Of a DNA stretch of 64,000 bases, positions 44,119 through 55,347 are shown piece by piece; position 1 is the first letter of the stretch, and each line of letters starts with the position of its first letter. The translations under genes and the position numbers were made by a program. Source of the stretch: Lineus longissimus (lineage: Eukaryota; Nemertea; Pilidiophora; Heteronemertea; Lineidae). The stretch covers positions 4,032,001 to 4,096,000 of the forward strand of contig NC_088321.1 in NCBI RefSeq assembly GCF_910592395.1. Direction: 5' to 3'. The notes below the pieces were generated by a model, which had not been told where the DNA came from, searched no databases, and saw nothing but the letters and a program-made list of their open reading frames with translations.

Positions 44119-45130
44119 CTGGTGGCATTTTGAACTGGGAAATGGAGTCAGAAAGGGTTAAAGTGACTTGCAAATGAATGAAATGGAGTCAGAAAGGGTT
44201 AACGTGACTTGTAGCTGAATCGGGAGCCAGCATTTGAATAGGGAAATGGACTTATAGAGGGTTAAAATGAGTTAAGACGAATAAGGAACTGGCATTTTGA
44301 ACCGGGAAATGGAGTCAGAAAGGGTTAAAGTGACTTGCAAATGAATGAAATGGAGTCAGAAAGGGTTAAAGTGACTTGTAGCTGAATTGGGAGCAAGCAT
44401 TTGAATCGGGAAATGGAGTTGTAGAGGGTTAAAATGAGTTAAAACGAATAAGGAGCTGGCATTTTGAACCGGGAAATGGAGTCAGAAAGGGTTAAAGTGA
44501 CTTGCAAATGAATGAAATGGAGTCAGAAAGGGTCAAAGTGACTTGTAGCTGAATCGGGAGCCAGCATTTGAATAGGGAAATGGACTTATAGAGGGTTAAA
44601 ATGAGTTAAGACGAATAAGGAACTGGCATTTTGAACTGGGAAACGGGTCAGGTCAGGCTAGCTACCTGCCACTGGTAGCCCTGTAATCCAGTGCCACCTG
44701 TCTCAGGTGGGTGACTAGAAATCAAGGTTACTAGTCACTCAGGGCGGATGAGCTCGTCATAGGGTCAACGGCCGACTAGTTTTCCCCCAGCATTGCCTAG
44801 CGGAAACTATGTCTCCCAGGTAACTAGACACACATTTGACTGGTCGCCCAGGGGTAACCGGGTAGTCTGGGCTCTTCAGCCGGGTTATGGCAACCAGACT
44901 AGGAGACGGAAACTCCGATATAAAACCTGACCGAAGACGGAGCGCACCGGCCATACTGGCGTCTAACCGGGTACGCACGCATCCACAACCTAAAATGCCT
45001 ATACAAAAATGAACTGGGAAATGTGTCAGAAAGGGTTTTAAAGTCACTGGTAGTTGAATCGGGAGCTTGGTAGGAAAGGGTTAAAACCACCAAGTTGAGT
45101 TATCGGACTTTGGAGGGTTAATATTTATAA
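44119..45130. repeat. 169-bp minisatellite array, copy B
   Basis: Same repeat as 4925-5560, interrupted at 44644-45009 by a SINE-like insertion and resuming at 45010. Unit order matches copy A. Confidence 0.9.
44644..45009. mobile_element. SINE-like retroinsertion with 12-bp target duplication, copy B
   Basis: A 366-bp insertion into the 169-bp minisatellite is flanked by TGAACTGGGAAA on both sides (44632-44643 and 45010-45021). It ends in an A run (ACAAAAA). A long target duplication with an A-rich 3' end is typical of LINE-mobilised elements. The sequence contains short internal palindromes (CCACCTGTCTCAGGTGGG). I could not identify clear pol III A and B boxes or a LINE protein, so it may be a SINE or a 5'-truncated LINE tail. 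Confidence 0.75.
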
Positions 45131-45631
45131 GAAGTTTGAATTGGGAACTGGGAAATGCTTAGCCCATTTCCTAGTTCCTTATTCGTACCCAAACAACTGC
45201 GAACTAGGAACTGGGAACTGGGAACTGGGAGCCAACTTCACAGACCCGTTATGGGGCAGAATACAAAAACAAAGATGGCAGCCTGGCGGGTATCTTCGAT
45301 TTTGGTTCGGGATAGAAATTAGATATCAGTCAAGCCACCTGTTCTTGAGTTATAGTCCGGAATGGGAAATCCGAATGGCCTCCGGGCGGCCATGTTGAAT
45401 TTCGGAGCACGACCAAAATCGATAGGGAACCTCTCCCTATCCACCCCATTACACAAAAGAAAAGAGCAGAACGCGAAAATCTAAGATGGCGGCTGGCGGC
45501 CATATTGGATTTTGAAACGCGCCCAATATCAATAGGGACCCTCTGACACATTAGGCCTACTCACCCCCTAAAGATTTTACGTCAGCCGAACATGGGGTTC
45601 TTGAGTTATAGTCCGGAATTCAGTAGTGTGG

Positions 45632-45685
45632 TGTGGGCCGGAAGCGAATTTTTTTCCTACGAGGTTTTTGCATATGGCGCATGCG
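45632..45685 (+). repeat. MULE terminal inverted repeat, inner left, copy B
   Basis: It is equivalent to 6058-6112. The core TTTCCTACGAGGTTTTTG is identical to the reverse complement of the right end near 54345-54365. Confidence 0.7.
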
Positions 45686-45796
45686 CACTTGGCGTTTGAA
45701 CTTGCGCCATGGGTGACTTGTTCATTTCACCGTGAATTCGAATTGTACGAGTCCGCAATATGTCGATAAAGTGCTTTTGTTGGTAGGTATCTAGTT

Positions 45797-46062
45797 ATTG
45801 CGAGTGATATTCATTTAGTTGTCGTATTTCTGCATCTATTTTTGTAGTTTTAAAGGTTGATGCTTCTGAAGTCACACTAGAAATCTTGATTTTAATCGAT
45901 TTTTTTTTCGTACTTAGATAAGTGAAGCGCTTAGGAAAATTATACACGCCTAGGTCAATCATGCCTATTGTATGTACGAAAAAACATGAACATTGCACTC
46001 GTTCAATTTGGATTGTGTCCTTAATCATTGCACTTGACCATGATGTCGGTGTCAATAATAGA
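45797..46062. other. Copy-B-only MULE 5' segment
   Basis: It follows GGTAGGTATCTAG, where copy A carries the 3.2-kb insertion, and ends at AAGCTTTTAATGC, where the copies rejoin. It is probably the original MULE sequence lost from A. No coding sign. Confidence 0.5.
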
Positions 46063-47749
46063 AGCTTTTAATGCATGTAAGCACCCTGATGCTGCATGCC
46101 AACAAAATTAAGCTTTTCCCAATGATTATTATCTTAAGAAAACACATAATAGTACAATGGAAGTTTTGTTGATGACGCCCAACACAATTAATAGCCCTTT
46201 TCACATATTAAAGATTGCAATTGTATTGTCCGCTTCATTTGTTATGGCCAGCATTGCAGCAAATAAGCTGTAACAAAGACAACCAGTGAACAAAAGACTG
46301 CTGTCACAAGCGAAAAATACCACATTTTGTGTGTGAATCAAACTTATCTCTTGTAAATTCTTTTCAGACTGTCCTTCCTACAAACTATGATACATATCTG
46401 CCACTATGAAGCCAAGGAGGGAAGAGAATCATTTGAAGTCACTCTAAGGTTAAAATTGTCTACTGAAGAAGAAGCAAGAAAATGGTTGTCAGACTTCCAG
46501 GAATCAAGCTTTACTACATTTAGGAAAGCACAAACATATCCAAATATTGCTGAAAAGCATGGAAAGATTGAATATAAGGTGTGTGGCCAATGTTCTAAAA
46601 ATTCTGGTAACTGCTTATAATGGCTGTATCACTAATGATTACTTTGCACAAAGCCTAAGCATGTTGTTGCTGATTAGTTAATAGAGGCTTAATCCAGCAT
46701 AAGCACTCCACTGTCATTTGTTCTGTCCTTCACACACTCAAGAATTGTGAACAGAACACAATGGAGGGACCAGTTTAGCCTCAATCTGCCTTAATCAGAA
46801 TAATTTTTCAGCTTCTAATATTGCCCAAGCAGTCAAGACACATTGAGTTTAAGTTTCTTGCTTATATGTTTTGCAAAATCATCTATTTTGGTTCAAAGAG
46901 CTGGTAAATAGATGATCGTTTTTGTGATTGAACTTTGAAATATTCTTTCTTCGCAAATACTTTCAGGTTGATCTAAGATGCCAGCACAACACGATTCCAC
47001 GGTCAGAAACCGCAGCTAATCGAAGAGGTAACAAGAATACCACCTGCAAAGCCAAGCTACAGGTGTCCATTCTGAAATTTAAAGAAGCCTCACTGTGTCA
47101 GAACAAAAAAAAGAATAGAAGGTGGGTTTTACAAAGTTGAAATCAAATTGATCGATAAAGAAAACTTGACAGTTACTGTGGAAATGATGAAACTGATTCC
47201 AGGACCATACTTCACCATTTTAAAATCCAGGACCAAGAACTTACATGTAGATGTCTACACCACCACAATATGCACACGTTAAATTTACCTCCATGAACTG
47301 TCATACTTGTATTTAAGTGACCAATAATGAAATTTCCTCACTTCAGGTCTGTGGATCCACATCCTCGTGATGAACGTCTCATTGTGACCCTTCATCATTG
47401 TCACAACCATCCTATCATAGCCGCGGATGCCCTTCGTTACAGAGATGTGTTACAGGAGGTGAAAGATAAACTACTTGAACTATACAAGCAATGTTATACA
47501 CCCTCAAAAGCACTTGAACTTCATAAGTTCGATTTACAGATCGAACATGGTGATGATTACGTTATAAAAAGTGGTGACAGAGCAATTTGTCCGGACCTTC
47601 AGTTTTGTTACAGGTAAGCTCAGAATGAAGTACAGGGTGTCACAAAAAGAATATCAGTAAATGATTGATGGTATCTAATTCTAAGGCATGTAAGGGGGTA
47701 GATATTTAAAGGCTAAGAAATATTTTCATGATCACCTTTTGTCTTTCAG

Positions 47750-48790
47750 GTTGTAATATAAGAAATTTGCTGCTGAATATAGAGAGACGAAAGGAGAACA
47801 TGTCCTGAAAAGACTTGAAGAGAAATTGAAGGAGTACGACCAAGCTGTAGGTGGAAGTGATGCACGGATGAAAGTTTTGGATCAAAAAGATGTGGCAATT
47901 GCAATCGTTACCCCACTTATGCATCGTGTGCATGAGCACATTAAACATGCAGGGGAGTTGGCATTCATTGATGCTTCGGGTAATATGGATAGGCAGGGAT
48001 GCCGTATTTTCCTGATATTGACTCATAGCTCTGCTGGAGGAGTTCCGCAAGGTGTCTTGGTCACAACCAGTGAGAATACGGAAACTGTGACCCATGCATT
48101 AGAGATGCACAAATCACTGCTGGAAGATAGATCGTACTTTGGTAGAGGAGCAAGCTTGGGTCCAGACGTGTTCATGACTGACGATAGTGCCTCAGAAAGA
48201 CAGGCGCTGCATAATGTTTATCCTGAGGCAAATCTTCTTCTCTGTGTTTTCCACATTCTCCAAGTGTTCTGGCGCTTTCTGTGGGACTCAAAAAACAGTG
48301 TAAGGAAAGAACACAGACCTCCTCTTCTCTCCCTGCTGAAGGGGCTGGTATATGCAGATAGTGCTGAATCTCTTGACGCTGAATATGCAGAGGCTGCTCA
48401 CAATGAGATGCTGTCGATGTATGATAATGTTACCAAGCATCTAGAGGACATACATGCTCGCTGAACCTACTGGGCACTCTGCCACCGTTCCAATCTTAAT
48501 GTCAGAAACAATAACACTAACAACTTTGCAGAAGCGGATATGAGGGTACTTAAATATCAAATTATGGATTGTACCAAATCGTACAATGTCATACAACTCG
48601 TTGATTTCCGGTCAACTCGCCTAGAGGCATATTAAGAGAGACGATTACTGGATATCTGCAACAATCGACTTGATCGGGCCCTGCAGTCCAGGTTTCTACC
48701 AAATCCACAGACAGGTGCGAAGATAGACCAGGAGAAGATAACGAAAATTGGAGAGACGGCATACATAGTTCCCAGTGAAACAGATCCAGA
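47750..48790 (+). pseudogene. MULE DDE-core exon, part before the insertion, copy B
   Basis: This is the best-preserved catalytic segment in the window: an uninterrupted frame at 47826-48464 of 212 codons with both aspartates and the C-x2-H motif. The reading frame continues beyond the TGA at 48462 into TYWALCHRSN and the NNTNNFAE segment with the expected catalytic glutamate. In copy A the base change leaves CGA at that TGA. The exon begins with a shared TAA at 47754-47756, immediately after the acceptor, so either splicing starts slightly downstream or the gene was already dead. Confidence 0.8.
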
Positions 48791-51440
48791 AGTATTAAGG
48801 TAGCAGGAAGGGTTGGGCAATTGTGGTTTCTGAGTCTGAGGGGGTTGGTGTCTGTTGACTGTGCTTTAAGAGAGACTAGGCATGGCGCCAGTCTCTCTTA
48901 AAGCACAGTCAACAGGCATTTGGTCTCAGTATTTGGGTTTTGATTGCCATGACTGTACCCCTGTAAAAGTCAGAGGAGGAGAAGTTTGGAATGATGAAAG
49001 CATTGAAGAAGAAGAAATGTTATTATTGAGGAAAGCAAAATTTATTATGAGACTAGAAGGCAGTGTCCTGACTTGATTATTTTGAAAATGGCGGTCTGAA
49101 CACATTTAAAGGTGGAACATGGCATTTTATCGACTTTGAAGTGTTCCGCAGTTAAAGGGAGACTATAGGCAGCAGCTAGGTAGGCAAGATAAAGTCATAC
49201 AAATTTGCCAATAGGGGTCAGTCATATCTCTAGGCATGGCGCCAGTCTCTCTTAAAGCACAGTCAACAGGCGTTTGGTCTTAGTATTTGGGTAAGTACAG
49301 AATCAAGGCAGCTCAGAGAGCAATGATTGAACGATGCTGTGGACAAGTCCAAGGATACTGCATCAGTCACGACCAACTTCTCATCAGAAAGCGTCACCAC
49401 CAGCATATTCAATGTTCAATTCCAACCAGTACCAGTCCAATGCACGCCTGTCATGGTCAGCAGTGGTCAGCTTAGCGCGATATGGAACATTCTTTCGAAA
49501 CTCAAGCGAGGGAAGTCTGCTCATTAGCCTATCTCGCGCACTGCTCCTTCTTGTCAAACATCGTAGTGAAATCGTGGTACAGTGGGGCGTCCTCGAGGAT
49601 TGCAGCTGGTCGGACAGACGTGAGGTGGAATGTGGGCGGCTGCACTTCTTCGTTGATGTGCGATGGCAGATAGCACAGTTGTTGCGTTGCATGACAGCTG
49701 AAAGTGAATGTGATATCATAGAACTGAGGCGTTTGCCATGAGACTATAGGTGAAGTAGAAGGAAGGAGTGAAATGGGCCATCTTCCAGTGACTAATATAC
49801 AGAGTAAGGGCACTGGGTGTTGTTAGATTCAGCATTGAATGTATTCCTCGTACAAGCGTGAATAGTGTGGACATACAGTGAGAGGTGAGAGACCCCTATT
49901 GACTACTTCTTGTAACTTTATCTTGGATAGTGCCCCTTTATCAAGACTGAAACCCACTGTGCGGGGCTAAGAAATTACCTTTATAATCCTAGTTGGATAA
50001 CCACTGTGTAGATGATTTGAAGAGTGCTCTGTGGATGTGTGCCTGTAATGTCAATGAAAGTATGATGAGGTGATGACGATAGTGGAATGACGAAATATTG
50101 GAAAGAGATCTATTCCTAGAAGAACATATGTCCTGTTTTGACTAGGTGGCGCATTTAGAATCAGCAGTGAGCACTGTGTGTAACATGGTGGAGGCAGCGG
50201 AGATAATAACTGTGTCGAAAGTATTGTTATAGGGCCTTCCCTAGGCCCATGGGGTTAAATTTACAATCCACGATTGAAAAGACGTAGTTTGATCGCATTC
50301 AACTATAAATACATTGAACAGTTGTGTTCCTTTAGTCAACCGATGACCTTTTGTTGGGCCATGATCGGGGATTGTAAACTGTAAATGTATTATGGACTGG
50401 GAGACGGGGGAAACACAAGTGAAACTGAAATAGACCAAAACAAGTGATTTTGGGGCTTTGGTTTAGACGCATGCCCCACATGCGCCATGCAGGATTATAC
50501 GGTTCATGTGAACTTGTTGACATCTACATGATCTAGTGCTGTTATTGGTCATGGTACATGGTAGGCCTAATCATCATGGCTATATGTTTCAGGAAATGCT
50601 CGGAGTAAAATGAACTGCCGATGAATAATGATGTTGTTCATGTTTACCATGTTTGCTAGTACATAGCCATAGGGTATGCACTGGCCAGTGCACTTTCTGC
50701 ACGTCGTCATGGTCATGTACGTGATACCTTGCATATTTTGTTTTTTGAATGCGCATGCTTTTTGGGCAAAATCACTTGTACCAACACTAATGAATAATGT
50801 CTTCTTATCCCAATGACTCCATACACAGTGAGGGCATTGTCCCATTCCCATCAAATGGTAACTTATTGTACCGTATTAGGGTGGAAGTTGGGGAGCAGAT
50901 ACCTACCGTTGCACGCCTGTCATAATCAGTAGTGATGAGCTTCGCGCGATATGGAACATTCTTCAGAAACTCAAGCGAGGGAAGTCTGCTCATTAGCATA
51001 TCTCGCGCACTGCTCCTTCTTGTCAAACATCGTAGTGAAATCGTAATGGAAAACGTCTGGCTTTGCGCCAGACGTTGAGACTAATAAGTGAAGAACTAAC
51101 AGGTAAAGAACTTCTACTTGCGCGAGACTGCTCTGATAAAATTATCATTGCAGAGACTACGGTGACGTACACATATATTTTTTACAATCAAAAATGCCCT
51201 CAAAAGACGAAATGGAATGATTATTTTATTGATATTTCCTACTATATACCTTCCAATTATCACTTTATACAAATAGATCGGCGTTAGGTCGCATGCTTTT
51301 CTTTCCTGGTGACACTATAAAGCAAAATAGTTGCAACCCCGTAAATGCGCTATAAGTCCAATAATAAGTGACGGTGACCCGTTATAAATGTTTCGCCAGC
51401 TTCGCTTTTTTGCCGCTACGCGGCGCGTTGGGCCCTTGCG
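48791..51440 (-). mobile_element. Unclassified mobile element, copy B insertion (inverted)
   Basis: Reverse-complement copy of 6222-9385, inserted in the fourth exon of the MULE transposase. TCCAGA flanks it on both sides (48785-48790 and 51441-51446); copy A has the uninterrupted exon reading GATCCAGACGTC. It lacks about 510 bp of the A version (roughly 7762-8250), which lies between two R1-type repeats, so loss or gain by recombination between them is likely. Open frames such as 49334-49741 mirror those in A and show no recognisable domain. Confidence 0.8.
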
Positions 51441-51505
51441 TCCAGACGTCACATACACAGTAGATGTATCAGTTGGTGCATGTACATGCTGGAGAGGGAA
51501 AACAG
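51441..51505 (+). pseudogene. MULE transposase exon 4 tail with first SWIM cysteines, copy B
   Basis: After the insertion the exon resumes and encodes VSVGACTCWRGKTG up to a GT donor at 51506. The two cysteines are the first half of the SWIM finger (C-x-C-xn-C-x-H); the second half, PCKH, begins exon 5 at 52371. Confidence 0.85.
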
Positions 51506-51619
51506 GTAATTCAAAAGGGCTTAGGCCTATGCCATAGATATTTGCGGGTTTTCTACATGACAATACAGTAGAGCAGAAGCAATTTAGTCAGTGAAACTGA
51601 GGAATGCAATTGTAGCAAC

Positions 51620-52305
51620 TTAAAGAGGAACTATAGGCATGAGCTAGGGGGTCAAATTGGTAGTCTTTATGTGATTAATATGCACAGTTAGGTGACTGGG
51701 TCGCATTTAATTCACCGATGAATATATTCCTCGTACACGTGTGAATAGTTTCGATGTTCTGTGAGATAGGAGAGACCCCTACCGGCAACTTCGAGTAACT
51801 AAATCTTGTCTACCTAGCTCCTGCCTTTAGGGCAGAGACATGTATTCATCCACGACCGGAAGTGTGGCACAGAGCTTATCAAAATGTCAAGTTGTGGTAA
51901 ATACATGGCTGGGATGGACCAAAGTGGAATTAATTCTCAATCTGTGGTTGATTCTTAATCTACAGAGTCAGGCCATCACAGAAATATGCTTTTTGATAAT
52001 ATATTTAAGAAAATGTGGTCTCACTGGTCAGTTTAGAACTTGTATTTTGACAGGGCCATATCAATGCCCCAGTGACGTTTTGATGGATATAGTGTACGGA
52101 AATCATTTTTACTCAGGCAATCGGTATTGGAATGTTTTTAAACTTTATTATGCTATTGGCAAAGGGTTCTTCTTGACACATATAAAATTTTGTGCAGATT
52201 GATTGGTCCAATGAGTACTTTTTTTACCAAAACTTATGCACAACAATGTACACGTAATGTACACATGTTTTAATAGAGGACTCTGGCCTTTAGACCCCCT
52301 TTAAC
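51620..52305. repeat. R1 MITE in MULE intron 4 (B), split by a hAT-like insert
   Basis: R1 sequence runs 51620-51830, and its last bases resume at 52294. The interruption at GCCTTTAG is the target duplication of the 455-bp element at 51831-52285. Confidence 0.8.
51831..52285. mobile_element. hAT-like non-autonomous element, copy B
   Basis: A 455-bp insertion is flanked by the 8-bp direct repeat GCCTTTAG (51823-51830 and 52286-52293), with the empty site in copy A at about 15540-15547. Termini contain GGCAGAGACATG on the left and the inverse of CAGAGTCCTC on the right, a short imperfect inverted repeat starting CAGAG. An 8-bp duplication and CAGRG-type ends point to the hAT superfamily. No transposase is encoded. 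Confidence 0.75.
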
Positions 52306-52370
52306 TGTATCATAGGCATTGTATTCACACTTCTAATCTGTATTCTAATATTTTCTTCATTTCTATTCAG

Positions 52371-53270
52371 GAGGACCATGTAAACACCAGTACCTGGTGG
52401 TGAAGATGTACAGACTTGCGTCGTGGAATTTCATCCCTCTGAATGATCCAGCCATGAGGCGTATTTTCTTCATGGTTGCAACTGGGAAAGCAACACCACT
52501 GAATGGCGACTGGTTTGAATCACTCCACTCAGGAAGGACAACCCTTGCCGATACCAACACTGTTGTTGAGGAGACGGGAGGAAACAGTGATGATCCCATG
52601 GACATTTCTATTGAGGAGTCGGCCTTGGTGGTTCCTACTGCTGGGGTCCCTACTGAAGGTGCTTTGTCTACAACACTTCTTGATTCTCTCCACTTGCAGA
52701 GAGATCTTCAGAATCAGTTTGATCGTAGGAATCAGCAACCTCCATTCAACGATGATCATAATCCATGTACTGATAGTATTTATTGGATGAGTTAAACAAA
52801 GTATTTGACAAGATAAAGACAAGTTTCCTTGAAAACAGAGACTACTTTGAAAAGCCATTGAGAATTTTTGTTAAACAAGCCAATTCCTTGACCACAAACT
52901 CTGCATTGTCTTCTGCATTACAGTGCTTTGGGAAGTACTCGGGGGCTGCGATAGCATTGGGCAAAATACGGAAGGCAAAAAAGGAATTGGTGAGTTGCAA
53001 GAAGATTGGGGTCCAGCCTGCCGGACTTGCTAGACGTAAGATGCTGGGTGGTGGTAAAAACCGAGTTGGTAGTGGTAGGCCAGCTACTAGAAGTAGTTAG
53101 GGAGAGACAAGCAGTAAGAAGTTGAAAAAGAGCAGCACTCCTTTCTCTTCCCAGATTTTGCCTAGGAGAAAAGCTTCTCATAATTTGAGAACATGTGTCC
53201 AAAGAAATGAAGCATTAGGTAAGACGCACTCTGCCAAGTGGTCTGCAATACTGTATTGTTCCATTGGAAA
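52371..53270 (+). pseudogene. MULE transposase C-terminal exon, copy B
   Basis: It opens GGPCKHQYLVVKMY, completing the SWIM finger. A frame change near 52780 moves the sequence from TDSIYWMS to LDELNKVFDKIK. Then come GKYSG, GVQPAGLARRK and a serine/arginine-rich linker, a TAG at 53098, and RRKASHNLRTCVQRN before the family's usual stop region. The frame change and the TAG are also present in A, so they predate the split of the copies. Confidence 0.8.
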
Positions 53271-54329
53271 GGTCGTACATGTAAACCAGTTCATGCGTCT
53301 TGTTAAAGTTGCAATTCATTCATTAATTGGCCATTAAATTATGTACACCTTTGATTTAGATTCGTTCCCTCCATGCATATTTACTGAGATTAGTATGCAA
53401 TCAGTATGCAAAAACTGTAAAAGACCCTTATGGAGCTCGCAGTGACATCTCCTTTGGAACATTACAGTAATATTCTGTGCCAGAATGTGAGTGTTTTATA
53501 TTGTCACTTACTTGACTATGACTTCAGTCTTTTTCAATACAGTGTATCTTACTTTTTACAACATTTTTCCGCATTTGTTTTAGAAATGTTAAAGGGAGAC
53601 TACACTAGTGTGCATTTGTCAACATTCCATTTTACTTTTACAACATTTTTCAGCATTTGTACTTGTTTTAAAAATGTTTTTAAAAAGTAGACTACACTGA
53701 TGTGCATTTGTTAGCATTGCCAATGGAGCTTGAAATTGAGATTTCTCTGTTCATTGTACGTTATACCTGTTGTGACTGTTTACTTGGTTCTTAACTTTTG
53801 GTGTAATGAAATAATTACGGTATGAACCTCATACTGTCCTATTACCAGTATTACCAAGCCAGTAACCCATACATAGGACTTTAGATGTAAAATAACCTTA
53901 CATTTTTTGCTATCAATAATAATAATAGTTAATCTGCAAAAATACTGTATTCAGTGTTTCTATTTTATTTAATACTGTAATATTGCTGAGGAGTGGGCTC
54001 TGCTTTTTCGGGTCTGTGCTGAGGGATGGAATTGACTTGACTGTGTGCTGCCACTTAACACCTGTTTGGGTACTGTAGAACTCGCCTCCCCCCTTCCCCA
54101 GATCCTATGTCCCCACCCAGAGTCTGATGTTCAATGATAAAACACCACTGGTGCGCCTCCTTGCCCAACGACCGTGAGGACTCCAACCTCCACCGTTGTC
54201 GTCATACTTCTGCCGAGAGTGTCTTGCCCAAGGACCTATACTCCAAACTTCTGTCAAGTGTCTTGCCCAAAGACCCACATCACACAAACAACCGCACGCA
54301 CTAATCGCATAAATTATTCAATTCATGAC
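53271..54329. other. MULE 3' non-coding region, copy B
   Basis: Counterpart of 16481-17519 with small indels, including about 25 bp extra near 53675-53700. No gene recognised. Confidence 0.55.
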
Positions 54330-54558
54330 GTCATATGCAAATGAGACAAAAACCTCGTAGGAAAAAAAGTTTGCGGGCCGGAAACCACCCAAGTACATGA
54401 TGCCCCCACTATAGCGAGGGCATAATAATGGAAGAAACGAAGACAAGATATCCTACCTCTTTTGCCTATTATTATGCCCGGATGTTTAGGCTCTACCCAT
54501 CGAGGCGGTAGTAGAAATCGGGTATTGTCGGGCTTGGGATCTTATTTGTGAGTGGATC
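54330..54558 (-). repeat. MULE terminal inverted repeat, right, copy B
   Basis: It is equivalent to 17520-17760 and holds the inner (about 54340-54385) and outer (54485-54558) inverted partners. Confidence 0.7.
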
Positions 54559-55347
54559 CAGTAAACTGTATCCACTGGTTGTCGACAAAAGAGAAACGAA
54601 ATAGTCCAAATATTGCGTGGCCATCCCTAGTAGACTGTTACATAAAATCTCGGAGCTTCGAACTCAATGATTTAGATATGATAGAGATACGAAGACAATA
54701 CTGACATAAACAGCGAGAGGCTGTGTCCTTAATTTTTTCGACAGTTATGAGAAGTTGCTGATGGCAATGATTTAAGAGTTCTTTTCGAAGTTCGTTGTTC
54801 TTCTCCACATGTTCATATTTATCAGGTTTGCATTGAATACATTGTCGTTATTTAATCGACTAATTCTGGGTATCATACGGTCCCTTGTTTTGTCCTCAGG
54901 ATATCCAATATTTTCAATTCTGACCAACTACAACAAGTTTTATAACATACTTAATTTTTGCAATCGTTAAAGAGATCCAGTCGTGGCACAAGTCTTTCTT
55001 TAGACGAGTTAAACGTGGTAAAAATAAATATATTGGTGATTACTTCTTATGCAGCTCATTAGCTACGTATACATAATCAACTACCTGAGGGGACCTCGAA
55101 ACTGCCTACATTTTTCAATGGAAGCTTATTTCCGCCTTGGATTTAACCGGGGCGTTCAAAACTCCCCATTTTCATAAGCGTTTCGCTATGTTTCCTTTAA
55201 TGAGAATATCTCATTAGATGCCAATAACTGGTACATGTATATGATACCATAAGACACTACATGTAGTCCATGAAACGAAGACCACATACTTAATTGCTTA
55301 CAAAAAAACTTAGTTCTCAACTGTAAGCGACAAAATATGGCGCTTTT
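54559..55347. other. Intergenic sequence right of the MULE, copy B
   Basis: Counterpart of 17761-18549 and almost identical. Nothing recognised. Confidence 0.5.

Larger units (their letters stand above)
43685..45631. repeat. Satellite repeats carrying an AAGATGGCGGC motif, copy B (discontinuous)
   Basis: Counterpart of the A array: units at about 43685-44125 and 45255-45631. They are continuous at 43747, where copy A has the foldback insertion, so this is the empty site. AAGATGGCGGC occurs at about 43975-43985 and 45483-45493, with a one-base variant near 43828. The 169-bp minisatellite and a SINE-like insert lie in the middle. Confidence 0.75.
46368..53270 (+). pseudogene. MULE transposase with SWIM zinc finger, copy B (broken)
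   Basis: Transposase of the Mutator superfamily, which would cut and join element ends in the nucleus. Inferred exons are 46368-46578, 46967-47121, 47347-47613, 47750-51505 (interrupted) and 52371 to about 53270, all with GT-AG borders. Exons 1-3 give an N-terminal DNA-binding-like region (VDLRCQH, TLHHCHNHP). Exon 4 holds the MULE core: Asp in IDASG (47970), Asp in MTDD (48180), C-x2-H in LCVFH, and Glu in NFAEADMRVLK (48531). The SWIM finger CTC plus PCKH spans the exon 4/5 junction (51481-51489 and 52379-52387). Exon 5 ends with GVQPAGLARRK and RRKASHNLRTC, typical family tails. Lesions: shared stops at 47754, 48633 and 53098, a shared frameshift near 52780, a private stop at 48462, and the 2.65-kb insertion at 48791. 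Confidence 0.88.
43397..54558 (+). mobile_element. Mutator-like element (MULE), copy B
   Basis: This is the same element as 2106-17760, about 4.5 kb shorter because it lacks the foldback, LINE and Tc1-like insertions. Outer inverted ends are at 43397-43480 and 54485-54558. Inner inverted ends are at about 45632-45685 and 54340-54385, where a 22-bp block around TTTCCTACGAGGTTTTTG is identical on the two sides after reverse complementing. The transposase pseudogene runs 46368 to about 53270. It is interrupted by the inverted 3-kb element and by a hAT-like element. Confidence 0.7.

Noticed and set aside
48791-48815. TTAAGGTAGC at the element end, similar to the 28S rRNA R2 target
   Set aside because: Only about ten bases match, and neither rRNA sequence nor an R2-type protein is present nearby.
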